A stretch of 64,000 bases of DNA, from assembly GCA_963799105.1 (NCBI GenBank), contig CAWCVR010000023.1, positions 62,001 to 126,000 on the forward strand. Reading direction: 5' to 3'. This stretch comes from CAWCVR01 sp963799105 (lineage in GTDB: Bacteria; Acidobacteriota; Terriglobia; Bryobacterales; Bryobacteraceae). Numbering within the stretch: the stretch's first letter is position 1; every line of letters starts with the position of its first letter. Shown here piece after piece: positions 42,197 through 50,838 of this stretch. The position numbers and the translations under genes were made by a program. Below the pieces are notes generated by a model. The model was not told where the DNA came from. It made no database searches and saw nothing but the letters and a program-made list of their open reading frames with translations.

Positions 42197-42285
42197 GAGT
42201 TGGATCAACTTGATCCAACTCGCTGCTGCAAGTAGCTGATTTCATTGAGCCGGCGGATTCCAGTTGGATCAAGTTGATCCAACTC
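42197..42285. repeat. Pair of perfect GAGTTGGATCAA palindromes
   Basis: Two perfect odd-length palindromes (GAGTTGGATCAA around a central base, 42197-42221; and 42262-42284) have centres 64 bases apart, with an unrelated spacer. They lie between the divergent starts of the nucleotidyltransferase and the 233-residue gene. They may be operator sites or a mobile palindrome pair. Confidence 0.75.
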
Positions 42286-42342
42286 GGAGCGGCCTTGCCC
42301 TATTGTAGAGGTGAACCTGAGAAGACACGAGGCCTGACTACA

Positions 42343-43044
42343 ATGAGAGTCCCTCTGACGTTCCGAACTATTTGGAAGATCGACGCGCTGATCATCCTCA
42401 TTGGGGGAGTCGGCGTTTGCCTGATGACGGGGTATGCCGGCTTTGAATTCCTGCAGAGCCGATTTCGCCCCTATCAGAAAGAGGGCGTGGTGACGGTCGA
42501 AGGCCACGCGGAGGAGCGATGGGGCCTGGGGAACTTCCTGACGATTCCGGGCGCGGGCTGCATGGTCGCGCCTCTCAACTCCGTTCAATCCTACTCGAGG
42601 TCATTAAATGAGAAGGATCTGTCCGCCGTGCGGAACTATCTTTTCCTAAATGTCCAGGACAAATCCACCCGGTGGTTAACTCCAAAGCACGACCGCCTGA
42701 TCCTGTCGATGGAATGGATGGCCGCCGACGGCTCCTCTGAAAACAAGTGGGACACAGACAAGAAGCCGGTGAAGTGGCTGATCTTTCAAGTCGTTCCTTC
42801 CGACACCGACGGGGACGGCCGACTAACTGAGAACGACCGCAAGGCCATCGCCGTGGCCAACCCCGACGGCTCTCAATACGCCGAGGTGGTCCGGGACGCA
42901 GACGAACTCCTTGGCACAACCTGGATGGCCGGGGACAAACTGCTGTTGATCTATACCGCGGGCGGGAAGAGCCTGGTTTCCGAGATCGACCTTCCGGGCC
43001 GGAAGGTATCTGTGACGAAAGAACTGCCGAAGATCGACCCGTGA
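42343..43044 (+). CDS. Membrane-anchored protein with EF-hand-like loop, unrecognised
   Basis: The 233-residue protein has one N-terminal hydrophobic helix (IDALIILIGGVGVCLMTGYAG, about 13-33) and a soluble remainder. A loop SDTDGDGRLTENDRKAI (near residue 165) matches an EF-hand or dockerin-type calcium site, followed by NPDGSQY. I do not recognise the whole family. Base composition is somewhat lower in GC than the neighbours. The ATG at 42343 places the helix correctly. It stands alone, divergent from the nucleotidyltransferase. Confidence 0.65.
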   Translation: MRVPLTFRTIWKIDALIILIGGVGVCLMTGYAGFEFLQSRFRPYQKEGVVTVEGHAEERWGLGNFLTIPGAGCMVAPLNSVQSYSRSLNEKDLSAVRNYLFLNVQDKSTRWLTPKHDRLILSMEWMAADGSSENKWDTDKKPVKWLIFQVVPSDTDGDGRLTENDRKAIAVANPDGSQYAEVVRDADELLGTTWMAGDKLLLIYTAGGKSLVSEIDLPGRKVSVTKELPKIDP

Positions 43045-43062
43045 CGGCGGCCAGGATGTTAC

Positions 43063-43172
43063 GTGGGGCAGGCTGGCAGCCTGCGGCGGACTGCCAGTCC
43101 GCCTCTCGCGAACGTCTGCCAAGGCCGCCCAGGCCGGTTGCCAACCGGCCGCAGGCTGCCAGCCTGCCCCAC
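43063..43172. repeat. Branched palindromic repeat R2, copy D (variant)
   Basis: A perfect 24-bp outer stem (43063-43086 with 43149-43172, beginning GTGGGGCAGGCTGG) overlaps two perfect 9-bp hairpins with a one-base centre: GGCGGACTG at 43085-43103 and GGCCGGTTG at 43132-43150. It has the same branched plan as copies A-C with different arm sequences. It fills the gap before the SGNH gene. Confidence 0.8.
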
Positions 43173-43190
43173 ATTCGGAGCCGGGGTACA

Positions 43191-44507
43191 ATGGAACGGC
43201 TTATGAGATCGCTCCCGATTCGCACCCCCCGGCTTGCCCTCGTCCTGCTGGCCATCCTGGCCGCGTCCGCGGCGGCGCAGACCGCGCCGGACCGTTTCTA
43301 TATCCACGACAAAGATACCGTGGTGTTCTACGGAGACAGCATCACGGAGCAGCGGCTGTACACCACGTTCGTCGAGACCTTCGTGCTGACGCGCTATCCG
43401 CAGCTTCATGTGCGGTTTGTCAATGCCGGCTGGGGCGGCGAGAACGCTCCGGGCGGCAACGGCGGCAGCGCCGACGTGCGCCTCACGCGCGACGTGATCC
43501 CGTACAAGCCAACGGTCATGACCGTGATGCTGGGGATGAACGACGGCGGTTACGTGGCCCTGAACGACGAGCGCTTCGACCGGTACAAGGCCGGCATGGA
43601 GCACATCCTGGACACGATGAAGGCGGTATTTCCGGAACTCCGGGTTACTCTGATCGAGCCTTCGCCTTACGACGATGTTACGGTGCCGCCGCTGTTTCCT
43701 GGGGGTTATAACTCCGTGCTCGCCCGCTACGGCCAGTTTGTGAAGGAGTTGGCGGGGCGCAACCAGATGGTAGTGGCCGACCTGAACGGCCCCGTGGTGG
43801 CGATGTTGAAGAAGGCCAACATGCGCGACCCGGCGGGCGCGAAGAACCTGATCCCGGGACGCATTCATCCGGCGGCCGGAGGGCACCTCATCATGGCGGA
43901 GTCGCTGCTGAAAGCCTGGGGCGCGTCGCCCATCGTATCGGCCGTCGAGATCGACACCGCGTCCAAAGAGATTACCCGCGCCGAGGATACCACGGTCACG
44001 GGACTTACCGTGGGCCCGACCATTTCGTGGTCACAATTGGACGGCGCCCTGCCGATGTTAGTCAGTCTGCGGGACCGCTCGTTGCCCACCGCGGCCCGGC
44101 GGGGCGCGGCCACTGTGGAACTGGCTTTGGATTCCTCCGATTTCATGGAGGCGCTGAACCAGCAGACGCTACGCGTTCGGGGTCTCGAAGCGGCGAAGTA
44201 CACCTTGAAGATCGACGGCAGCGAGGTGGGCTCGTTCAGCCGCGAGCAACTGACCAAGGGTCTCAACCTGGCGGCGCTGCCCACTCCCATGGCGAAGCAG
44301 GCGCTCGGCGTCCACCTGCTGACGCTGAAGCGGGGCGACATTCACGAGATGCGGTGGAAGCAGCTTCAGGTGGCCTTGCAGGACGACAACTTGACCGGGC
44401 TGCCCGCGGTGCTGGAGGGTCTCGATGGCATTGAAGAAGAGTTGGCCGTGCGGCAGAGGGCGGCGGCGCAGCCGGTTGCCTGCGCGTACGAGTTGATTCC
44501 GGAGTAA
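43191..44507 (+). CDS. Secreted SGNH/GDSL hydrolase
   Basis: The 438-residue protein has a signal peptide (LALVLLAILAASAAAQ) and an SGNH esterase domain: block I FYGDSITEQ (nucleophile Ser), block II NAGWGGE, block III GMNDGG and block V IHPAAGGHLIMAE with the catalytic His. A C-terminal region of about 180 residues has no motif I recognise. The start could be the ATG at 43191 or 43203. A TACAAT stretch overlaps the first. It is likely an extracellular carbohydrate or lipid esterase. It is monocistronic. Confidence 0.85.
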   Translation: MERLMRSLPIRTPRLALVLLAILAASAAAQTAPDRFYIHDKDTVVFYGDSITEQRLYTTFVETFVLTRYPQLHVRFVNAGWGGENAPGGNGGSADVRLTRDVIPYKPTVMTVMLGMNDGGYVALNDERFDRYKAGMEHILDTMKAVFPELRVTLIEPSPYDDVTVPPLFPGGYNSVLARYGQFVKELAGRNQMVVADLNGPVVAMLKKANMRDPAGAKNLIPGRIHPAAGGHLIMAESLLKAWGASPIVSAVEIDTASKEITRAEDTTVTGLTVGPTISWSQLDGALPMLVSLRDRSLPTAARRGAATVELALDSSDFMEALNQQTLRVRGLEAAKYTLKIDGSEVGSFSREQLTKGLNLAALPTPMAKQALGVHLLTLKRGDIHEMRWKQLQVALQDDNLTGLPAVLEGLDGIEEELAVRQRAAAQPVACAYELIPE

Positions 44508-44530
44508 GTGCGGACTAAGACGCGGGCCCG

Positions 44531-45754
44531 CTACTTGCCATGCCGGGCCGCCCGCCCCGCGCCGGCGCCGTGGCAGATCCACGCGAGCGCCAGCATGGCC
44601 AGTCCCCAGCCGCAGACGCCGCTCCACTGCCAGCGGCTCCACGCGGCGGCGGAGACGGCCGAGCCGAGCGCGCCGCCCAGAAAAAAGACGATCATGTAGA
44701 TGGTGTTGATGCGGCTTCGCGCGGATCGCGACAGGCTGAAAATGCGGGTCTGGTTGGAGATCTGCATGGACTGCTGGCCCATGTCGAGCACGATCACACC
44801 CACGATCAACCCGGCGATACTATAGCCGAGAACCCAGAGCAGGGCGTATCCGGCACTTAGTAACCCGAGCGCCAGCGTCAGGGTAACCCGCGGCCCGTGA
44901 CGGTCGGCCAGCTTACCCACTGGCGCGGCAATCAGGGCTCCGGCGGCGGCCACCAGGCCGAAACTTCCGGCCACGCCCGCGCCCAGGCGATAGTGCGGCG
45001 AACCGAGGAAGAATGCCAGGTTGGTCCAAAAGCCGATGAACGCGGCGAAGGCCAGAAACCCCACGGCCGAAGCCTCGCGCAGTACCGGCTGCCCGCGCAC
45101 CAGGTCCCACAGCGAGCCGAGCGCCTCGCGGTAGCGCAGGGGACGGGCCGGCGTCATCACCGGCAAGCGGCGCGCCAGCAGCGGGACAAAGGCGCCAGTG
45201 GACACCGCGGCCAGCAGGAACACGGCCCGCCATCCGAACGCCGCCGCCACGGCGCCCGAAGCGGTGCGCGCCAGCAGAATTCCCAGCAGCAGGCCGGTCA
45301 TGACCGCGCCGATAGCGCGTCCCCCCGCGCCGGGTCCGGCCAGTTCCGGCGCCATCGGTACCATGATGTGGGTCACCGAGGCCGCCATGCCCATGGCCAC
45401 GCTGGCGGCCACCAGGACCCAGAAGGATGGCGCCAGGCCGGCGGCCGCCAGAGCCAGCGACACGGCGGCGAACAGCCTCAGGATCAGCTTCCGGCGCTCC
45501 GCCACGTCGCCCAACGGCACGAACAAGAGAATCCCCGCGGCGTACCCAAGCTGCGTGGCCACGGAGATGGCTCCGCCGGCGCCGTGGGACACGCGGAACG
45601 TGCGGCTGATTTCCAGCAGCAGCGGCTGATTGTAATAGATAGTCGCCACGCTCATGCCGCAGGCCAGCCCGAGAAAGGCCAGCGACCCGCGCCGCGCGCG
45701 CTGAGCAGCGGGAAGATCCGATGAAGAGATGGCTTCCAACGTCCAGGCTATCAC
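44531..45754 (-). CDS. Major facilitator superfamily transporter
   Basis: The protein (about 407 residues) has 12 predicted membrane helices in two halves. The GDVAERRKLI loop after helix 2 is the MFS signature, and GKLADRHGPR is its counterpart in the second half. The N-terminus SLAFLGLACGMSVATIYYNQPLL resembles the YnfM/AraJ-type drug and sugar efflux group. The GTG at 45754 is the first usable start; no nearby ATG is in frame. The substrate is unknown. It converges with the SGNH gene and lies just downstream of the KdpE-like gene. Confidence 0.87.
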   Translation of the reverse strand: MIAWTLEAISSSDLPAAQRARRGSLAFLGLACGMSVATIYYNQPLLLEISRTFRVSHGAGGAISVATQLGYAAGILLFVPLGDVAERRKLILRLFAAVSLALAAAGLAPSFWVLVAASVAMGMAASVTHIMVPMAPELAGPGAGGRAIGAVMTGLLLGILLARTASGAVAAAFGWRAVFLLAAVSTGAFVPLLARRLPVMTPARPLRYREALGSLWDLVRGQPVLREASAVGFLAFAAFIGFWTNLAFFLGSPHYRLGAGVAGSFGLVAAAGALIAAPVGKLADRHGPRVTLTLALGLLSAGYALLWVLGYSIAGLIVGVIVLDMGQQSMQISNQTRIFSLSRSARSRINTIYMIVFFLGGALGSAVSAAAWSRWQWSGVCGWGLAMLALAWICHGAGAGRAARHGK

Positions 45755-45789
45755 CCCGCGCGGCGACCAGCTACGGCGCGACGCCCGGG

Positions 45790-46515
45790 TCAGACGTTTT
45801 CCGCGACAGGTTCCGGCCTTGCTTCGGCGAACCGGTAACCGATGTGGCTGTCGGTAAGCAGATAGGAAGGTTCGGCGGGGTCGTCTTCGAGCTTCTTGCG
45901 TAACTGGCGGACGAAAGTCCGCAGATACTCCAGCTCGCCCCCGTACTCGGGACCCCAAACCGCATGCAGGAGGCGCACGTGCGTAATCGGCAGGCCGGCA
46001 CGAGCCATCAGAAAGTGCAGGAGGTCAAACTCTTTCGGGGTGAGGTGAATCGGCCCGCCGCCTTTGCGAACCAGCCTGCGAGGCGGATCAAGCTCGACAC
46101 TTCCAATTCGGATAACCGCATCGGGATCGGCCTGGGAAGCGGACGAACGCCGTACCGCGGCCCGGATGCGAGCCGCCAGCTCGCGGACGTTGAATGGCTT
46201 GGTAATGTAATCGTCCGCGCCGGCGTCCAGCGCCGCCACCTTGTCTTCCTCACTGTCGCGCACCGTCAGCATGAGTATCCCGAGGCGCGGCAGGCTCTTC
46301 CGCATCTCGCGGCACGCTCTGACGCCTCCCATTCCCGGCATGTTGATGTCCAGGAGCACAACGTCGTATGGAGCCTCAAGCACCAGGCGCAGAGCCGCTT
46401 CACCGGAAGAAGCCTCGTCGACATGGAACCCCATTATCTGAAGCGTGTTGTGGACCGCGCGCCGAATCGAACTCTCATCGTCAACGATCAGGACCTTACC
46501 CTGCGACTGACTCAT
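45790..46515 (-). CDS. KdpE/OmpR-type response regulator
   Basis: The 241-residue regulator has a receiver (VLIVDDESSIRRAV, phosphoacceptor Asp in VVLLDINMPGM, LMLTVRDSEEDKVAALDAGADDYITKPF) and a winged-helix output domain (ELDPPRRLVRKGGG, LTPKEFDLLHFLM, GELEYLRTFVRQLRKKLE, IGYRF). Its start overlaps the end of the sensor kinase gene by 20 bases, so the two are one operon. A close paralogue, frameshifted, is at 49819. By family it would control a transport or stress operon. The kdpFABC pump is not in this window. Confidence 0.92.
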   Translation of the reverse strand: MSQSQGKVLIVDDESSIRRAVHNTLQIMGFHVDEASSGEAALRLVLEAPYDVVLLDINMPGMGGVRACREMRKSLPRLGILMLTVRDSEEDKVAALDAGADDYITKPFNVRELAARIRAAVRRSSASQADPDAVIRIGSVELDPPRRLVRKGGGPIHLTPKEFDLLHFLMARAGLPITHVRLLHAVWGPEYGGELEYLRTFVRQLRKKLEDDPAEPSYLLTDSHIGYRFAEARPEPVAENV

Positions 46516-48040
46516 ATCGTCTCCCTGTGCCACCGGGCAGTGCGAAAAAGAACGTCGTACCTGTGCGTTCCTCGCTAACCACCCAGGTTCGGCCGCCATG
46601 GGCTTCCGCGGCCTTCTTTGCGATCGACAGGCCGAGTCCGGTTCCCGAAGCCCGGTGCCGCGATTCTTCGGCCCGGTAGAATCGCTCGAAGATCCGCTCG
46701 CGGTCGGCGGGACGAATCGGCGGCCCCTCGTTATGTACGGCGATGACGATCTCTCCCAGGTTCTCCTCGGCGGTGACGGTGATGGGCGATCCCGTCGCCG
46801 AATACTTGGACGCGTTATCGATGAACTGTTCAAGCGCTGCCGCCAGGATCTCGCGGTCGCCGTAGACTTCAAGGGAAGCCGCGGCGTCGGACACACTTAC
46901 CTGGCGGTCGTGAATCTGCTCGCGATACCGCGCCAGTACGTCCTCAATCAGAGTCAACACGGATATACGCCCCCGCCGAAGCCTGACCTCGGCGGCATCA
47001 ATCCTAGCCATTTGAAGTAGCTTGGTAGCCAAACGATTCAGATGTTCCGCCTGCTCGTCGATGAGAGCAGCCAGTTCGAAGTCATCGGCCGTGAGGCGCC
47101 CAGTTTCAAGAAGTCCCGAGCTGGCCGTCCGTATCGCCGTCAGCGGCGTCTTGAAGGCATGGGCCAGCGCGTCTAGAACCGTCGTTCGAAGCTGCTCGGT
47201 CTGGCGCGCCGCTTCGGCCCGGCTCTCCTTCTCGAAGGAACGCGCGCGCTCCAGCGCAATGGCCGCCAGCGATGCGATTGGCACGATCGCGAGCCGGTCC
47301 AGATCCGGGCCGCGGAGCGCGAGCGCGCCGGCGGGCCTCGATCCCAGCCGCAGCACGTGCGCCCACGTGCGCTCGTCAGCGCCTTCCAGGGCGCTGTCCT
47401 GGAAGTAGGCCCTGCGCGCGAGTTCTTCGAGATCCTCCGCCCGGGAACCGGTGGCATCCAGGCGCGCCAGCGTGGCGTCGAACAGGGCCACGGATTCCGT
47501 CCCGAAGACCTCCTGAACGAGGGAGACGATCTGCGGCCCGATCGTGCGCCGGCGATCGAGAAACAGAATGCGGCGGCCCAGTTCGTAGAGCTTCTCGACC
47601 TGCGCCCGGTGCCGCGCCTCCGCCTTGGCTTGATTTTGCGCGCGCGTGGAGAGCCGGCTCACGATCAGCGCGCTTATCTCAAAGGTGGCAAGGGCGACCC
47701 AGTCCTGTGGATCGGAAATCCTGAAGGTGAGCACGGGAGGGACGAAGAAGTAGTTGAGGCAATTGACGGCGATCAACGACGTAACGCTGGCTTCCCAAAA
47801 GCCCCAAATAACCGAAACCACCACCACGATCAGAAAGTAGAGAGAGCCGGAAGTGGAGAGGTTCAGATGCAGCCGGAACGCGATGAACGTTACCAGGGCA
47901 ACGGCCGCCACCCCGGCGAGGCATCCGCGCAGAATCCCTATTCGGGATTGCACGAGCTTCCAGTAACTTGTCCAGCTATCCGCCCTGGTCCCGCCGGATT
48001 GGGCGACCCACACAGCCGTGAGGTCAGAATTCCGGTCCAT
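46496..48040 (-). CDS. KdpD-like sensor kinase lacking the N-terminal KdpD domain
   Basis: The 514-residue kinase has four membrane helices of the DUF4118 type (about residues 40-130), a GAF-like region, a HisKA helix with the phospho-His in DALAHAFKTPL, and an ATPase domain (IDNASKYS, ASGTGLGLSIAKKAAEAHGG). Full KdpD also has an N-terminal KdpD/USP region of several hundred residues, absent here, so this is a short form. It is coupled to the KdpE-like regulator. A sequence resembling the 49762/50607 operator half-site lies about 46 bases before its start. Confidence 0.9.
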   Translation of the reverse strand: MDRNSDLTAVWVAQSGGTRADSWTSYWKLVQSRIGILRGCLAGVAAVALVTFIAFRLHLNLSTSGSLYFLIVVVVSVIWGFWEASVTSLIAVNCLNYFFVPPVLTFRISDPQDWVALATFEISALIVSRLSTRAQNQAKAEARHRAQVEKLYELGRRILFLDRRRTIGPQIVSLVQEVFGTESVALFDATLARLDATGSRAEDLEELARRAYFQDSALEGADERTWAHVLRLGSRPAGALALRGPDLDRLAIVPIASLAAIALERARSFEKESRAEAARQTEQLRTTVLDALAHAFKTPLTAIRTASSGLLETGRLTADDFELAALIDEQAEHLNRLATKLLQMARIDAAEVRLRRGRISVLTLIEDVLARYREQIHDRQVSVSDAAASLEVYGDREILAAALEQFIDNASKYSATGSPITVTAEENLGEIVIAVHNEGPPIRPADRERIFERFYRAEESRHRASGTGLGLSIAKKAAEAHGGRTWVVSEERTGTTFFFALPGGTGRRYESVAG

Positions 48041-48145
48041 GGCTGCCGCCTCAGGGCAACTCCACGTTCATTATGCAAGGGAAGGCGTAAGGAAACCATA
48101 TGTGAAGACATAAATAAGTCGTAAAGACCCGTCCGCGCCGGCGAC

Positions 48146-49066
48146 TCAGTCGCCATGATATCCCGCACGAGCGTACGCCTTCATTTCCGGGACCGCGACC
48201 TTGACTCCGATCTTACGCCACTGGCCACTGCGGACGTCTCCGTGGGGCACATATCCGATAACGTACTGATTTCGAAGCGCCAAGCCGATGCTGGCGGCCG
48301 CCTTTGCGATGTCCGTCCGGCCATTGACCATGAAGCCGAGCCCGCCGGTCCTGCGGGCCAGTTCGTCGAGAAACAAAAGTCCCCGCCGTTCCTCAAACTG
48401 TGCGATGGGCTTGGTGGACGGCGCCGCCGAGCCGGCGACCGCAATGGTGTATATCTGCGCATCCGATTCCTCCGCGCGTTCCAGAAGCTCCGCCCTGGAG
48501 TGCCGGCTGTGGTTGTCCATTCCGTCGGAAATGACCAGCAACGCCTTCCGCGCATGGACGCCGGAGTGCAGTTCCTTCAAGCTGTCCCAAACGGTATCGA
48601 AGAGCGCGGTGCTGCCGCCGGCGTCTTCGAGTACGATCCGGCCCAGAACTTCACCTAAGTCCCGCGTGAACCGGGAGGAGACCTGGGGGCGCGTCGAAAC
48701 GGTATTGAGAAACGCCTCGTCGGAGGGATTGGCGTCACTCAACAACGCCCGCAGAGATTCCTTGGCGGGGCCGAGGACGGTTCTCATGCTGCCGCTGAGG
48801 TCGAAGACGATTCCTATCGAGACGGGCGCATCCTCCTCGCTGAACGAGCCTATCGTCTGTCTCACTCCGTTTTCGGTCAGCGTAAATACGTCGCTTGCCA
48901 GGCCGTTGACGATGGCTCCGCGACGGTCCACTACGGTGACCGGAACCAGGACCAGGGTCGAGTCGGCGCGAAAGGCCGGAGAATCCGCGGACCGCGCAGT
49001 GCCGGCCGCGGCGACGATCATGGCGAGAACTCGCGCCGCCAGGTAACATCTTCTAAGCAACCGCAT
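48146..49066 (-). CDS. Secreted VWFA-related Acidobacterial protein (TIGR03436 type)
   Basis: The protein (306 residues) starts with a signal peptide (LAARVLAMIVAAAGTARSAD) and has the VPVTVVDRRGAIVNGLASDVFTLTENG domain of the Acidobacterial VWFA family. An A-domain follows with an intact metal site (FDLSGS), LLVISDGMDN, and YVIGYVP near the end. A strong ribosome site (AGGAGGAAGGAG) marks the ATG at 49066. It is preceded by the HTH gene with a 14-base overlap. Function unknown; surface protein interaction is plausible. Confidence 0.82.
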   Translation of the reverse strand: MRLLRRCYLAARVLAMIVAAAGTARSADSPAFRADSTLVLVPVTVVDRRGAIVNGLASDVFTLTENGVRQTIGSFSEEDAPVSIGIVFDLSGSMRTVLGPAKESLRALLSDANPSDEAFLNTVSTRPQVSSRFTRDLGEVLGRIVLEDAGGSTALFDTVWDSLKELHSGVHARKALLVISDGMDNHSRHSRAELLERAEESDAQIYTIAVAGSAAPSTKPIAQFEERRGLLFLDELARRTGGLGFMVNGRTDIAKAAASIGLALRNQYVIGYVPHGDVRSGQWRKIGVKVAVPEMKAYARAGYHGD

Positions 49067-49550
49067 ACGAAACTCCTTCCTCCTCGGGTCTAACTGGGGA
49101 ACGTTGGATACTGGCCGCTCCGCGCCGGGGTGCGGCAAGGAACAGACCGGTCTCGATAATGGCCCCGCGTTCGGCATTAGTCAGGCAACACGCCTGAAAC
49201 GCTTCCGGGTCGATGATCTCCATGCAACCGAGCGCCAGAGCTCGAACCGACCAGTCCCTCAGAATCTGCCGGATCTGGTGCTTCGGAACAAGGAACCGCG
49301 CGGCGATTTTCACCGAGCTCCAGCCACGAACGAAATACAGGAGCACCACCCGCCACTGCATATCGTCCGAGGGGGTCTTCAATAGCGATGGAACCCGGGA
49401 CGGGAAGGAAACGATATTCCCGCGGACCGCCCGGCGCAGCGCTCCGCAGCCAGGGTACAGCGTCGTCTTCAGAACCGGCGCTCCGTAACTATCCGAGGCG
49501 TTTCGATTCTCTTCCATAACATCCATACGGAAGTCTAAACCGGCAGACAT
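49053..49550 (-). CDS. Unrecognised protein with a helix-turn-helix-like region
   Basis: This protein (165 residues) has a central helical segment (WRVVLLYFVRGWSSVKIAARFLVPKHQIRQILRDW, about residues 66-100) that reads like a sigma-region-4 or HTH fold. I do not recognise the family. Its end overlaps the start of the VWA gene by 14 bases, so they are co-translated. It may regulate its own operon, but this is inference. In-frame ATGs at 49526 and 49517 are alternative starts. Confidence 0.55.
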   Translation of the reverse strand: MSAGLDFRMDVMEENRNASDSYGAPVLKTTLYPGCGALRRAVRGNIVSFPSRVPSLLKTPSDDMQWRVVLLYFVRGWSSVKIAARFLVPKHQIRQILRDWSVRALALGCMEIIDPEAFQACCLTNAERGAIIETGLFLAAPRRGAASIQRSPVRPEEEGVSYAVA

Positions 49551-49761
49551 GAAGATCGCATAAGTGCTGGAGCAGTGATTACTCTAAGACTCAACGTGCC
49601 GGTACCAGGCCGGCACGCCGCCTACCTTTCAAAGCCAGGGAAACTCACATATCAAAAAAGCTGACAGGGTCCATAAAATCTTTGCATGGCGCTGTCAACT
49701 CCAGACTATGCAATGGGTTGCATGAGACAAACGGCGGCACGTGATGAAAGCCGCGGCTGTC

Positions 49762-49780
49762 TTCATGCCTTCCTCATGAG
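49762..49780. promoter_or_regulatory. Candidate response-regulator site upstream of the regulator gene
   Basis: TTCATGCCTTCCTCATGAG is an imperfect inverted repeat (TTCAT...ATGA). It matches the site at 50607 at 16 of 19 positions. It lies 38 bases before the regulator ATG, so autoregulation is likely. Confidence 0.55.
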
Positions 49781-49818
49781 GCACACGGCACAATGGTCCT
49801 GATTTACAGGGCGGCAGG

Positions 49819-50581
49819 ATGAGTCCAGCGGCAGAACAGATGCAGCCAGATCCGGAATGCAGCGGCAAGGGAAAGCTGCTGATCGTGGACGACGAAACCG
49901 CGATCCGTTGGGCGCTGCGCAAGACGCTCCAGCGCATGAACTTCGAAATCGTCGAGGCCGAGACGGGGGAGGAGGCGATCGCGCTGGTTCGCACCATCCG
50001 CTTTGACGCCGTTCTTCTGGATATCGGGATGCCAGGCATGAACGGCATCGAGGCGTGCCGGAGGATTCGTAAGCTGATGCCCCTTCTTGGAATTGTGATG
50101 CTGACCGTGAAAAACACCGAAGACGACAAGATCCAGTCGCTTGACGCCGGGGCCGACGACTACGTCACGAAGCCGTTTCACGTGGGGGAACTGGCAGCGC
50201 GGCTTCGTGCAGCCGTGCGCCGTTCACACGCGGCGGAGACCGACGATGCCGCCGCAATCAGAATCGGAGACGTTCGAACTCGATCCCGCCCGCCGGCTGG
50301 TTACAAGAGCGGGAACCCCGATCCACCTGACGCCTAAGGAATTCGAATTGCTGCATTTTCTGATGTTACACGCCGGGCTTCCGCTCGCCCACGCGCGCAT
50401 TCTCGCGGCGGTTTGGGGACCGGAGTACGGCGGGGAGCTGGAGTACCTCCGTACTTTCATCCGCCAACTACGAAAGAAGCTCGGCGATAACGCGGCCTCT
50501 CCCAGGTACCTTGTCACCGATTCGCAGGTCGGTTACCGGTTCCGAACGGAAACCGGTCCGGTTGCGGGAGGCCGAGCGTGA
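49819..50581 (+). pseudogene. OmpR/KdpE-type response regulator (one frameshift)
   Basis: The receiver half (LLIVDDETAIRWAL, LLDIGMPGMNG, DAGADDYVTKPF) and the winged-helix half (FELDPARRLV, LTPKEFELLHFLM, GELEYLRTFIRQLRKKLG, VGYRF) lie in different frames. The paralogue at 45790 reads IRIGSVELDPPRR at this point, so one extra C at about 50275 explains the break. As sequenced it would lack the DNA-binding domain. It precedes the porin-efflux operon and is its likely regulator. No cognate kinase is next to it. Confidence 0.85.
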
Positions 50582-50606
50582 CAACCACATACGGACTTGT
50601 AACATC

Positions 50607-50625
50607 TTCATGCGTTCCTTATGAA
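50607..50625. promoter_or_regulatory. Candidate response-regulator site upstream of the efflux operon
   Basis: TTCATGCGTTCCTTATGAA is a perfect TTCAT/ATGAA inverted repeat with a 9-base spacer, close to the site at 49762. It lies 214 bases before the porin start. The rest of the gap to 50838 shows no gene. Confidence 0.55.
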
Positions 50626-50838
50626 TCCCGTTCCATACTGGCTGCGGTAGCAGGAAGTATGCACCCATGTAGCGCAGTCACCCCGTTAGCGGAGCGCTGG
50701 AACGAGCCGCCACCATAGAAGCATGTGGCCAAGACGGTAAGGCAAGCCACCCAAGCCGGCGGCATCGCTTGCGCCAAGCCCGCGCATTGAACCGGCACCT
50801 ACAAACGATCGTGACTTCAGGTACATGAAAGGATACTT

